Source: Nautilus pompilius (Eukaryota > Mollusca > Cephalopoda > Nautilida > Nautilidae). From it: a DNA stretch of 64,000 nt. The notes under the pieces are model-generated. The model worked only from the letters and a program-made list of their open reading frames with translations, had not been told where the DNA came from and did no database searches. Positions 38,510 to 52,225 of this stretch are shown here, piece by piece (the first letter of the stretch is position 1; each line of letters opens with the position of its first letter). Location: positions 558,001 through 622,000 of the forward strand of contig JACATO010000333.1 of assembly GCA_018389105.1 (NCBI GenBank). The letters run 5' to 3'. A program made the translations under genes and the position numbers.

Positions 38510-41500
38510 CAACGGTTTCCGTGAAGGGATGCCATCTTGAGAAGAACAGCACATGCTACGTCACCGAAGCCAATGAACAGGTCACTGTTAGAAAACCAAT
38601 TCTAGTCTTTGAGGAAAATAGCAACCTCTACTATCGGAATTTCCTGCTAATCCTGAAAAATGACGACGTCGAGAAGTAGATTTTAAGAGTTATTTCAGCC
38701 ACAAAACCGCGGTAAGTATCCGAGTAACTTTGTATTTTTTCCCCCAATACGATGGTTCTCGGTTTGTTTTCCTGGGCACAAGCCTCGCTAGCGTAGACGG
38801 TACACCCCCCCCATTTCTCAGTACGTCTGCCATCTCAACCTCGAAACCATCTTTGTAATAACGCCATGGTAACGTTCTTCCGTAAGTCGTCCATAAGGCA
38901 AAGAATTTCGAAGTCGCAGAAGCCTCTTGTATCTCTTACAGGTTAATCCTTTTCTGTTTTTTTTTTTTTAAATTGTGTTTCTTAGGTCGCAACACTTTTA
39001 ACTCGGTATTTTTATTATTATTATTTTTTAAACGTTCGAGTTAAACGAATGGAGGGTCAATTGGTAAAAAGAAGGTTTCTGAAAATCGATCAGCTGGATT
39101 CAAAACTATGTACCGCTTAGCGTTAACAGTGACTTAACATTTTATATCTTTCCGATCGACCCCTCTTCCCCCCCCCCACCCCCAGAGGGAAGATTGCAGA
39201 TAATCGCCACGAAATGCGGTGAACAATATTTTCAGCCTGCCTTACTTCGTTACTGCTATTTTCAGTGTCCTGATAATCTGTACTGTGGTCCATGATCTAT
39301 AAATAGGAATCAGTATACTTCTGTTACTAAGAAAATAAGATGTAGAATGCAAAACACAATTTTTAAGCTTGACTGTGTAACATAGTCATATTCTCCTCTG
39401 AAGCCACTATATATCTATATGTATGTATATTCAACTTAAACTGAGGCTAACATTAATCACGTTGCTGAAATTTCCGCATCGGTGGAATTTATATATTTCG
39501 GTTTTTTTGCTTTATTTTCTCCCGAAAGGAGACCGGGGCCCGGTTGTAAGACTTTTCAGACAGATCTGTTATATTCTGGAACTATGCACAGGGAGATTAT
39601 GGTTCATCGATTATCATAAACCGGTTACGTACAGTCGTTATGATGAATTAATACATACGACTTGAGCAAAATTCAAGACATTTCCTTCTGTCAAAGAGTT
39701 ACAATTTAGCCCAGGTAGGGGACAGCTGTGACGTGCATCGGGGGGAAGTAGCAACACCAAAGTTATGTAGAAAAACGGTGATTTTTGTTGTGCACCAAAC
39801 TGGATAAAAACCTTTAAGGAAGTAAAACTCCGACATTTTCCCTGTTAAATCCAGCTGTTTGTGACAGACTGATGGCCAAATAATCTGGTCCGGCACATTC
39901 GTTAACATTCCACGGATCTGCAGCTTTAATGTCGTATCCTTTACACAGCTCAACAGCGAATATCTTTGGGTCGTTAGGTGGTAATCCAAAAGGAAACCTT
40001 CTATACATTTTTTTGCCCGTTTGGCGCTGCCGATGTCATTAGCCAAATTCGCCTTTTTACATATCAGCTTTAAGTAACTCGGCGAATACCATAATAACCA
40101 CTTGCGACGGACCTAACGGTGCGGCTATTTGATGCTACTTCATGTACAGCTCGCATCGTACCATCATGAGTGGTGTTTGCTCTCTCTGTTTTTCTTATGT
40201 GCGCAGGAGACATTGGTATTTCTTTCCTTCTGTTCAGCGTAATTGACAGACTTGCTACTCCCGGGAATTCCTTACACTGTGTCGTAGGTAGGTAGATAGG
40301 ACTCGAAAGATAACGCGGAGACATTAATATGACGCGTTCGGAGAAGAGCGAGAAAACTTTATTGGAGAGCTCGGCAAGGGGAGCAAACCGTGTCTATACT
40401 CTACAGAAATAATGTGGCTTAATTACTAAAATTCCAATATTTATAACAGAGGAGGCATTAGAATAAAATGGGGTAGACTATAAAGACTTGAAGTTCTTAC
40501 CGAACGTAATTGTATTTCTGACCTTTTCTCTGGATACTGTAATTTGTATGAACAACCGAGATCGACGAATGGAACAACCAAAACGATGCCCTTATTGTTT
40601 TGATTTGACTATGAGAACCCTACTAGTATTTAATTCGAATCACCAAAACAAATACGGTATGTACTAGTGTACTAATTTACTGACCAGAATATTTACTTAT
40701 TTTTTGTTACAACCAGCCCCGTATAGATAACCTGCAAAACTGGCAGGTCCTGTGACAATAAGGTATCGCGCCCGGTCTGAACCTTTGGACATAATACAGC
40801 ACCAAAAAGACCTCAAGTCAAAACGTCTGGGCCCCGCGGGCGAAAGGTAAATCAGAATTTATAAACAGGTAAATAATCTCTTTTACATGTAAAAATATAA
40901 ACTCCTATTGTGAGGAACATAGGTGGGCTTTCTTATAATTAATTCCTACAAGAAATGTATTGGGTAAAGCCGTCTCACAGGACATAGACACGGCTAAAAC
41001 CCTACACTTATTTACGAGACATTGCCAGCGTTACAACCCGCCCCTGTTACTTTCAACTCCAGTCTCCCCTGTTTATTTACTTTCAAGCTTTTGAAAGCTC
41101 TAATCCTGTCTTTATCAAGAAGCAGTGTCAGCAGCCTTAGGGAAAATGAAGTTGTTAGCGACTTCTGAACTTTTCCAGAGGAAAAAAAAACAAAAAAACT
41201 CCATAGTCCGAATCATCGCCATTCCATAAACATTCGCAGCCTAGTAAAAGCTTCCAGAGATTTCAACAAGGACATAATCATCGTTTTTCCAATGTTCATT
41301 TTTCATTTGAGCAGTTTCTGAACTGCTCAGTGATCTTGGACAGGTGGAACTAGCCCGGAACATCCTTTCATCCCACACAACTCCACCCCAGGAATATCGC
41401 GAAGTGTTGTCTAATACTTGATACCATCCGTGCCCCTGTTTGGACATTTCTTAAAAATGAAAAAAAAAAAAAAAACCACCAAAACTAATAGTTTATTTGA

Positions 41501-43109
41501 TGTGTGTGTGTGTGGTAGAATAATAATAATTACTATGCCGTGTTATTTCGCGAACACTGAACCACTTATTTATGAATGTGAGTCGCAATTATCCACAATG
41601 AACACCTTTTTTGTTCTTTGACGCATTTCGTTTGTTTGGCTAAATGATTTAACCCAAAAGCGGAGTTTTCAGCTTCCATCCAGCCAAACCGATCTACCAG
41701 TCCAGGACCGCCTTCTGACGCGTTCTTCACCATTCAGTTCGAATCAAAGCGAACTCCCGGGGGATCAAAACAAACAAACAAATGCAAGATCAAATGCATT
41801 TCCATTTGCGCGAATATCCCCTACCGTTGTAACTGTTTTTTCCCAGATGTTACTTGGCCCCTTTATGTGTTAGGCGCACGTTGGACATTTGTCGCTCTTG
41901 TCACATAGAAACTGAATTTCTTCCCGTTTAATATTTTTCTTAGTCTATCGAATCGAAGAAAGTTGGCAGCTTTTCCTGCTTTTCGGCACTTGAGATAATC
42001 CACCAAAGTAGACTTTCAATCCACATCTTTCAGTAACATACCTAATAGACTTTCGCATTCATCAGTCGCTAATACAATCACCATTATACCTCTTGTAGGT
42101 GAAGCTTTGTTTGGAACAGATTTACCTGGAGTTATTATATTGTTTACTGCAGACATTATACATTATAACTACACTGCGTACATTTTTTGAGAAGTTATTA
42201 ATCTGTTTATAATAATGTACTCTGTGCCTAAACCTCGAGGTTTGATTTAATAAGCCAAAACTAATTCAAAGGAAAAGAATAGGGGCCAGTGTCGTTAATC
42301 TAGATTGACAAATGGCTGCTTCGGATGTACGAATCAACTTCACCGCTGCCATTATTAGAAAAAATTTCCAGCGGCTAAAACTGTTTGTCTTAATAAATGC
42401 TACATACTCGTATATATATTTAACTAACATTAAATCGTATTTGGCGCATTGTAGTAATTATCCAAAAGTATATGTAATAGCTTAGTATAACACGCAAAAG
42501 TATCATACCAGGTCAATCAACTTTAACATGCATCGATCACTGAACAAGATACTCTTCTCGTTATTAATGACGTCATATTGCAAGTATCCAATAGGAATTT
42601 GCCTAACCTACTACCTGCCATGACGCATGCTCACACTCGCATAGATAAAAGAACGTTTGACAGCTGCACTATTAGAATAATATATATTTTGCGATTGCGC
42701 CTAAGCTCGCAAGAAAGAAGGGAGAAAAAAAACGTATGGAAATTCTCCTATTTTAATTAAAATCCAACATAAATTCGTTCTCACTTTTTAAAATAAAATC
42801 TTTCAAGAAAAAAAAAATCTTGTAGTTATCTCCCTTATATATATATGTGTGTGTGTGAAGTTTAGATAACTGGGCCACATATTTCCAGTTCCGTTAGTTA
42901 ACAAACATTTATTGGAAATACATTATTTATTTATTTATCCTAATCCTAAACATTATAAAAAAAAACAAAACACAAGGTTTATATTTATATTTTTTCCGTA
43001 AACAAATTTAAAAAAAAAAAAAAAACTGTTCCTTAAGAAAAACGAAAAATAATTTTTGAAAAACGGCGTTTGTTGAAAGTATTTTAAAATGTCCTTGTTC
43101 TCTCCTTAA

Positions 43110-44050
43110 TTCATGTAATTAATGCGTTTGTTTGTTTTGGTTTCTTTTTTCGTCTTTTATTTCCAGAAAATTTCCAAACCACGATCCAGGGGGGGGGGGG
43201 GTGGTTAGGGTATCGCACGACGGAGGCCTGCCGATAAAGTCGGTTTAATCCGCTTGTTTTTTCCGCGCCGAAAGTACGTATTTCGCGGCTTCCCCTCCCC
43301 CGCCCGGCAGGACTTTGATGTGGGGGCGAATAAAGGTCTAGAAAGTGGGCGATGTGCCCTGAAAGCATCGCTGGGTGCGTTTGGGGCGATTTTCAAGTGA
43401 GTCCCCCCCCCCCCCCTCCTCCCTCGAGCGGCACGATAACGGAAACTAGCTCTGTCCGATGGATACTCTCGTCTGCCAAGATTGTTCCTCTTCAGCGGCT
43501 CTCCTGGCGGGAACGCCACCCACCTTTACCCTCCTCCACTTGTGTTCTCGAAGCTGCGAATGACGACCACTGATAGTTTGTTGTCTTTTTTTTTTTAAGG
43601 AACCCCCCGACCCGGGCCGCCGAAACTCGTACTATCGGTTTCGTTCGGGTGCAGGGCTGGTTTTGAAGTGAGCCTCCCTCGCATACACGGGGGCTCGTCG
43701 TCGAATAATCCACCAGCTGCGGACACAGACAACACGGCCCGACGGACTAAGGTAAGGAGGGCGTCTCGTTTCTGCTTTTATTTACTCTTATCTTCGCTAT
43801 CGCGTTTTCAGAACGGTTCCGCTCACTCGCTTCTTTTCGCGCCATTGAGTTAATCTCTTCTCTCTTTAAAAAAAAAAAAAAACGAGAAAAAGAGAAGGGG
43901 AGGAAAAAATCGTCGAACCGGCGACATTTGTCGTCTGCCGGGCGACACGTCGACCCCCGCGCGCGGGCGTCTCAGAAACCGCTCGAAGGGAGGAGAATAG
44001 AACCTCCTTAAAGCGCTGTTACTTTGGTTTAGCAGAACACTTCATCGAGG
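43110..44050. promoter_or_regulatory. CpG-dense patch at the edge of the CpG-rich domain
   Basis: Dense CpG and GC, G- and C-runs (43190-43202, 43401-43415), and a plus-strand splice-donor-like AAGGTAAGG near 43750. It could be a promoter or first noncoding exon of a gene on either strand, but no coding exon can be linked to it. Confidence 0.25.
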
Positions 44051-44240
44051 TGCGTTTGCGCCTCAGAGCTGGTAAATTTTGTCGAAAATAGAGGAGGAAA
44101 GATTTTAAAAGTCGGCAGGCTTAACAACAACAAGTGGCCGCCGTCCCCCCCCCTGTTCCATTATTGTGCTGTACATCTTGTTGTTTTCCTCGCATACGAT
44201 TTCGACAATAAACATCGGCTAAATAAGAGGTAACTCAGAG

Positions 44241-44378
44241 TTCAAATTTAACATTAAGTTATCCACAAAGTAAAAAAAAAAACGATTTACCTCCCTTGTC
44301 TGACTCCCAGTTAAAATTTAACATTAAGTTATCCACAAAGTAAAAAAAAACCGATTTACCTCCCTTGTCTGAATTTTA
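44241..44378. repeat. 70-bp tandem duplication
   Basis: 'aacattaagttatccacaaag' occurs twice 70 bp apart, followed each time by an A-run and 'cgatttacctcccttgtctga'. The two copies are nearly identical, so the duplication is recent. Confidence 0.95.
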
Positions 44379-44399
44379 TAATTAAAAAAAAAAAAAACG

Positions 44400-47300
44400 A
44401 ACCAAGTAACCAATTTTTTTTGGTTTATTTTTGTTATCCTCCTTTTTTTTCCTTCTTCACCAACTATAAATCAATCTATTCATTAGTCAAACAAAGATTG
44501 TATGTTAACTCAAGTGGAAGCTTTTAGAAAATTATTAAAGTTAGGAAAAACAAAAGAAAAGTAGCATTGGACCATTTAGGTTATGGAAAAAAGAAATCAA
44601 TATTGACTATGTTAGAGTGATGAGGATGTACGAAATGGAAACAAATCTGTTCACTGGTCAGTATGAAAAAGTTCCCACAATGCAATGTTTTGAAAACCAA
44701 TACATTCCTTAGGACTATCTGTAGATAAAATGTTTGAATTTATGATACAGATCCCTAACACCAACCACAATAATGGCAACTTGGAAGCCTAAAAGAGAGG
44801 AAGCCAACTCTTAAAGATGTGCATTGTGAGAACATTTTTTTAAAAAAATTATTGACAAATGTAGAAGTCTTCTTGATTTCATACAAATCAACTTTACGTC
44901 ATCTCAGAACTTTAAAAATGGCACTTCATTTTCTATTAATGATCATTTTGAATTTAACCATCAGTTTCAGTTGCCATAGCTTTAAAAATTTTGATGTCTA
45001 TTCAGCTAAAATTAATTATTGATATTTGTGGTTTAATTTTCTTTTTAATCAACTGAAAAAAAACAACCTAATGTGTGCAATTTATACAGTTAATCATTCA
45101 CAGACTATTAATATTGCACAAATAAAAAAAAAAAAGAATTTATGAAGATAATCAAAACACTATTTGGAAAAACTTTCAAGTAAAAGAACAGAACTTTTTA
45201 CCTCTGTTATGAGTTGTTTGTTGTCTTTTTTAACTTAAATGCTATAAAAGAAACTGAATATTCATTTGGTAAAGTGAAGAATTTTGATTTAGTTCTATTA
45301 AGTGAAACATCATTTTTACTTTTTATAGCACGCCCTTCATTGTTCTAATATCTGGGATCTGCAGCTATCACCTGTCATGAGTCTAGAAATGCTTTCCCAT
45401 AAAAGGACTTGTTTAGAAAAAAATCTGGTTTAACTTCTTTCTATAAAATATACACATGTTTAGGATATAATTAACTTAAAGGGGCATTTTATACAAGGGC
45501 CTCCTCTATAGAAAAAGAATTCTGGTATCTAGAAAGCAATGCAAAAATTGTCATTCCGAAGAAATGAAATCCTTAATGGGGGCTATATGCTTTGTATAAA
45601 AGTGAAATACTTCATATGGAGAAAAAGGGTTCACCACAACTAAGTTTGGTTAAGACATTATGAAAAGTTCTGAAAAGAAGTAAAATGATAAAAGGGTTTT
45701 GGAATTCTACTCTTGTCTTCAGAAAGAGAAAGAGAGAGGTAGGTAGGTATTGATGTGTGATGACTTATTGAAAAATAGTTACTGGTGGCTGTCATTCCAG
45801 ATCTGGTATTTGTATAAAATGTAGTAATTCCACCCCCACCCACCCCTATTTGTAAACGGTGGTTAAGGCATCAATTTGCTTAATTTCCAAGCATTAATGT
45901 TACCAACTTTTTTTTTGGTTAAATTTGAGCATACAAGAGTTGTTTTCAAAGGATCATTTGTCAAATGAGGAACAGACTAAAGAAAACTTTTTTTTCCATT
46001 TGTTGACATTTGTACACAACATAAAGATGAGACAGACAGACAAACAAACAAGATGCATATTCATGAAAAATAATTTTATTTTTTTATATGAATGAAAACA
46101 CTTCAGAGAATTGTAGATTTAAAGCAAAGGTAGTTTCCAATAAGTTTCTATTTAAAAACTAAAGTAGATTTGTCGAAATAGTTTTCATTTATGTAATAAT
46201 TACTAATACTTAGCTAATTAAATAAAAGAAAAAAAAGGATTTCCATGTTTGGTAATTTAAGCACTATTTTAAAAAATGTATTTATTGATACGGTTTATGT
46301 TCCATTTACTATGTAAAGAAAGAATTATCTCCCCTTACAATTTGTTTTGCTGTAAAGTAAAAACTGCTATTCCATCTGATCTATTTCTTTCACTATTCTT
46401 AAACTTTTCAGTTACAGTATCCATATGTAGAACATAGCATTATTACATACATTTGGCTATCTTTATATGTTAACTAGCCCTGATATACTTATTGCATTAA
46501 CATGTCTAACCCCTAATGTGCAGGAAGACAAACCATTTCCTACTTGAAACATTTTGTCTTTAGCATTAGTCCTGTTTGGGTGTGAAGAAATATGTCTACT
46601 TCCATTCAAGTCTTCTGTGCAAAGCCACTATCCCCTCCTAAATGATTGGTTGGAAGACCTAAACTATCTTGTTTATCAAACATTTTAATGTTTTAGAATA
46701 ATGGGTACAGCAGTTGAAAGTAAAAAGAAACATGGGTGGCAGATAGAGTGCTGTGGCAGAGAGCTTGAGTTCATTTCCTGTTGGAGACAGACACATGTGG
46801 TTTGGCAGACCTCATACAGGGGCTTCTTCTCACTCTTCTGTACCAGTCCATCAGCATGGATTTCCTCCCACAGCTAAACAAACAAATTGTAATAGGCACC
46901 TCGTTTCATGCTGAAGATAGAAGTTCCAGGCCCCATGAGCAGAATGAGTGATGTTTGGTGTTTCTACAGTTGTGGACAGTGGTGATCACAGAAGGGAGGA
47001 GAAAAAAAGAAATGAATAAATGAAGTAAAAATCTTAAATATATTGAACAATTAAACTGTTTATTTTCAGCAAAACAATTCCATAACAGAATGGAGAAAGA
47101 GAGACAAACAACTGCAAAAATAAGAATGAAAAAAATTCAATTTTTTTTAAAAAATCCATATACTTTTGTGTCTGCTGTAACAAATTGTTCTAATTTTTTT
47201 CTTTGATTATTAAAAAAATTGTGTGGTTAATGTGTATGCAATATAGCTGCTAACCTAAGCATAATTCCTACCAGTGCAGACAGAGAACCTGAATGTTTCT

Positions 47301-48926
47301 TCTGTATGTGTATATTTATATTCATTTTAAACAGAAATTTATATTCACATGAAGTATATCTATCCCAGTATGGAACAGTTATAAAAGGATTTTAAAAAAA
47401 GTTTCTAAATTAAATACAACTAATTTTTAAATATATGGGGAACAGTTTTTGAATTGGCAGTAGCATATAAGTTTATATGTGCATGAGATATTTGTCTGGA
47501 GAGTGGTTACAGACCAACCATGAAATCCTCAGATTTATGGCTTTTTTTACTAAATGATGAAAATAATAAAAAGGAACTGATCTGATGGTTAATTAATCAT
47601 ATGGCAGTGGGTGATCTGTTGTGGTAGAACTTTTTTGTCTCTCTCTTTTTTTTTGTTTACTTTTTAAAATTTAATTATTGTATAGCATTAGAAAAATTGT
47701 AACATTTTAAACTATATTATTAGTCTTTTATAATTTAAAAAATTGTCCTTAAAAATAAAAGCTTGAGATAGTCCATTTTTACATGAAGCTGATTAGTAAT
47801 TTTTAAAAGTTTGCACTTATGATATATTGTAAAGATTAGTTTATTTTAGGTTACTATAGCAAAATGAAGTTATTAGAATCCACTGACAAAATGTAAGAGA
47901 TTTTTCAAGTAGCCAAATGGGGCATCATTATAGGTAATATGGTTTCAGGGGTGGTGTCTGGCAACAGTTGCTTCACTTTGAGGGTAGATAAGTTGATAAC
48001 CTTTTTTAGGATTACACTAATTACATGATGAAAATAATACTTTGAGATGTATGTACATAGCTATGTGGGTGGGAAACTTCTAAAGGGCATTTTCAGAAAG
48101 CATCAAAAGTCTAAATAATTCTGACTGGGATTATATTGTGATTTTTTTAAGTTTTAATGACACACACACACACACACACACACAAAAGAAAAGAATAGTA
48201 ATAATAATTGCAGGTCAGAATATAACCTTTCCACATCAGAATATGTTTATAATTTCTCATTCTAAAAAGCTCAGTGGTCAAATTTCTTAGTTTAAAAAAA
48301 ATGTGGATATACATCAAAGGATTTCTCTTACATTGGTAGTGGCAAAATAAATAACTGTAAACCTTGAGTAGAAATAACCTGCTATTTTTTTTTTTTAGTT
48401 CTAATCCCTCCCACCCATTTTTAAAAAATACATTGAATGCAAGGTTGAATCTGCAGCTGTCTTTTCAAAGGTTCAAATAAAAGTTAAAAAAAAAAAAAAC
48501 AAATATTTACCTCTCCTGGTTATTTTTTTTAAAGCTCTGCTGGAAAAAAATTTTTTTTGTTTAATTTTATTCCGAATAAAATAAGATATCAGTAGTATCT
48601 AAAAAAAAATTCTCTTTTCTAGACTTAGTTGTAGGAAAAAAACAAAAAAAAACATACTGCCATAATTAATTGACATCGTTTGTGTTGTGTATGTGTTGTT
48701 TTCTTTCTTAGTGGAGAAACTTAAACTGATGTGATCAGATTTATCCAAAGTCAGTATTCTAAAAGCAAACCATTGTTTGTACATATAAACTCCCATATTT
48801 GGCTCTGGCTGTTTTGTGGCAGTTCATTTAGATTTTAAAAATTTTTAGAAACACAAAATTATCACTTTGTTGTTGTTTTTAAAATGGTATTTCTTGTTAA
48901 TTATCAGCTGAGAAGTTCTGGTCAGT
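44400..48926 (-). other. AT-rich 3' flank of gene A (includes its probable 3' UTR)
   Basis: CpG is nearly absent. On the minus strand an AATAAA lies at 48571-48566, about 355 nt after the stop codon of gene A. A (CA)n tract lies at 48160-48184. No coding signal or RNA gene was recognised. A segment at 46730-46880 faintly resembles a tRNA-derived SINE but was not accepted. Confidence 0.45.
48160..48184. repeat. (CA)n microsatellite
   Basis: Twelve uninterrupted CA units. Confidence 0.95.
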
Positions 48927-49123
48927 TTACTCCTGGTAAACAAATCCTTCAATGGGAGTTTCCAACTCATTCACAATAACCATCGGCTCTCCCATGTTCT
49001 TCTTCCGCCTTTCTACAATCTTAGGCAAAAACAAAATGCAGTGAAAGAGTCCTCCAGCAATAATCGAGGCTCCGCCAAGGTAAAAGGATGTGTTGTAGCT
49101 CTTCAGACTGTCATACACAGCGC
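48927..49123 (-). CDS. Gene A coding exon 6 (last): TM11-12 and C-terminus
   Basis: Acceptor attgcag at 49124-49130. Encodes [20 protein letters not shown], the final membrane segment and a polar tail ending GFVYQE before the stop at 48929-48927. Confidence 0.93.
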
Positions 49124-52100
49124 CTGCAATATGAAGTGAGGAATAGTCCAAAGTAAAGAGTGCACCATATGTTAAACCACTGGTCTAATCCCATCAATGG
49201 TTTATGGGAGGAATGAAACAAAAATAAAATAAAAGATTTATACAAGTTTTCTTTTTTTAAAATTTCTTATTACTTACTATAAAAAAACTGAATTCTAAAT
49301 CATTTTGTGTCATAATCATCAGGGTTAATCTTAGAAGTAAGGACTGTTTTGGTGTATGCTGGTGTGTGTGCAGAAGACTTAATCTGAAGTAGATGCTTAT
49401 GTCTTCCCACCTGCACAGGAATAATCCTGACACCAGGGGTAGAGAGAAAAAAATCCTTCACTTTCAACACTTCACTATAATCTGCTGACACTGTTTCTGT
49501 CATAGAGAAAACTATTTTTCACATATTCTGTGATATTAGATAAAATTTTGCTATTATCATGTGTCACCAAAGTTAGAATTTACCTGCTTGCATAATCTAG
49601 AATTTCAGTGGGTGAGACAAATTTTAAAAGTGCTCAAAGATATGCAATTTATGAATCTAAAATAAAAAACAAATATTCTCATCTTCAAAGCCTACATGTT
49701 TGGCAAGCTTAATCCAAGATACAAAATATGTTTGTTTTTTTCTAAGATAACAATCAGATTTAATAACCACAAGCAGTATTTTAGAAACTATTGCCATGGG
49801 TAACTGATAGATGTGAGTGTCAATGTGCCAGATACAGAAGACATTTGTTTGTCTGTCTGCTACCGTATGAACACCATTTTTTTTTTTTTTTTGGTTGAAA
49901 ACATGTGTAGGTAAACAATCCAATAATTATGAACCTAATATTAAAATACTTTTGGATTGTTTGCTTAGCTGCTTAATTTATTAAACAAATCCATATACTA
50001 TAGCTAGACTGTTGATGAGGCTTTTAATTCATGTAATCATGTATTTCTCTCATCTCAACCATTTGTGTTATTTACTACAAAGATAACTAATAAATCAGAT
50101 TTACTAAATAAACTATGCTAATGACTTTAGTGTCAATGGCTTTCTGACTTCTTGCAGCCAGTTGAGTTGAGACATCAATGGCAACTTGAATTGTTTTTAT
50201 AACATTTGATCAATTTTGTAGTTACTACATGTACCCAAAATTGGTGACCCCACGCTTTCCAGTCCAATGGCCCAATTTGCCAACACACTCGTCCCACAAT
50301 TAACCCTAATAGCAGCAGTGATGTTGGTGAAGCTCCCCATGTTCTTGCTAGCATATCCACAGATCTGGTTCACACAGGTTGAACTATGGTTGGTTCTCAA
50401 CTAAACAGATCACCAGCCAGTGTACATATTTTGAGCATGTGGCTTTTTTACTCTCACTTCAGCCATGGACACTGAAGTACATGACCTACTCCTTGCACTA
50501 TTGGACCAGAAAGCTTACAACACAGTGAAAGCGGATCTTTCGACAGATCACCAACTCAGAACAATGTAGTCTGCAACAGCTGCTGATGACCAAGCACTTT
50601 GGTGAGACTTGTTCAGTCAGGTTGATGTATACCCTATCAAAGCATATATTTGGTGTGGCAAATGTTGATAGTGGTGTGATAGGGTGGCAGTGGACCTTGG
50701 AGCTTAGACACAGTTGGCAACATCAGGCTCAGTGACATAAATCATGGGTGATGCTAGGTCAAACATAGTGTTGTGGTGTGTATACCAGGGTATGATAGGT
50801 TGTGCAGCAGGTAGCCCTGTTTTCCTGTGGAAGTGTTGCAGAGGAGTGGGTGAATACATATTGGCATGATGACAGGCACTGGTCAAAGAGCAATAATGCA
50901 AATTGATCATCAGTGCAGGTGAGTGGATATGTTTCATAGTGAAGTTGACCTTGATATGTGAAAGGGTATTGGCAACAATTGTGGCATCCCTTGATGTGTT
51001 GAATGTCACTGGTGAACTTCGTGATATAGGACAGATTTTGAAGTTGCTATGGAGTGAACTTGTAAGTTTTGGTGACCAAAATGAATGTTATTGGTTTTTG
51101 GTTCATTTCAATTTAGAAGTTGAGCCCATCGAGGAAATAACAGAAATGTCAAGTATGTTGCTGATATTTCTCTGTTGAAGGTGCTATAGCTTGTCTCATT
51201 TAGCTTCAGGTTTTTGGAGAAGAATAAGATGAGATGCCAGCTGTGGTTGAAGTGTTGATGCAGTGCTTGGCCAGTGGCTATTGCTGATACACTGATGGTA
51301 ACTATGGCAGGGGAATGCAGCATCTGTTGTCTCCAACCTGGTAATTGTCTCTCTGCTCTTTTGCTCTTCAGTGGCTTTTGTGCAAGACATCACATTCAGC
51401 AGCTGTAGCATGTGTGGCATGAGAATAAAGTGATTGTGGAAGTTTGCCAGTCCCAACAATTCTTGTAGCTTGCAAAGCACATTTGGTTTGGAGAAGTGGC
51501 GGATGGCTATCACTTTGTTGTTGAGGGGTTGGATGCTGTGAGAATCTACACAGTGTCCAATGAAATCCAACTGTGTCACACTAAAGATGCACTTGGCAGG
51601 ATGACTCCATACTGATTGAGGTATTTGAACACTAAAGGTATATGACATTGATATTCCATAGGAATTGGTACTGGCAACAAGGATATTGCCTAGGTGGACA
51701 AAACAGAAATAGCTCTCTGGTGACCTTGTCAATGAATTGTTGAAATGTTTTTCCACTGTTTCGGAGGTTAAGAGGTATGCGGTGAAACTTAAAAAAATTG
51801 AATGAAGTAACAATGACCATCTTTGGGTTGTTTTTTGGTGCCACGGGAAGTTGATGATAGGCCTATACTAAATTGATCTTCAAAAAGATAGTATGACTGT
51901 GGAGATTTTCTGAGAAGTCCTGGATATGTTGAATTGGATACAAATCAGGAACAATAAATGAACAATAGTCACCACAGGTGCTGGGTGGCACCACCACCAT
52001 GTCAGCCAACCACCTGTTCAGGCCACAAAATAATTTTTTTTCTCAGCAGCTTGACCTATAATATTCTAACTTCTGTTTGGCTAGCTACTGGTCAGGGAGC

Positions 52101-52174
52101 ACTGTAGCAACCATCCTGGATTGGTATTGTGTTTGATTTAATTATTTAATAAACTCTCTATCAACCTAACATTG

Positions 52175-52225
<51 letters not shown>

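Larger units (their letters stand above)
28762..44200. other. CpG-rich intergenic / 5' region upstream of gene B
   Basis: No conserved protein was found across these 15 kb. It holds microsatellites, TGACGTCA palindromes, a Tc1 remnant, ends of small mariner-like elements and two GC-dense patches (34.2-35.1 and 43.1-44.0 kb). Open frames such as that at 39814-40008 (minus) match nothing I know. Confidence 0.5.

Noticed and set aside
39814-40008. Minus-strand frame beginning MYRRFPFGLPPNDPK with balanced composition
   Set aside because: Looks slightly protein-like but matches nothing I know, has no splice context, and overlaps another open frame on the same strand.
43668-43853. Plus-strand frame with internal AAGGTAAGG, possible first coding exon
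   Set aside because: No downstream partner exon on the plus strand; the GC-rich patch alone could give such a frame.
46730-46880. Possible tRNA-derived SINE
   Set aside because: A- and B-box-like words are weak and no tail or target duplication could be seen.
49300-49503. 67-codon minus-strand frame just upstream of gene A exon 6
   Set aside because: Could be an alternative exon or repeat, but there is no conserved motif and no matching splice phase.
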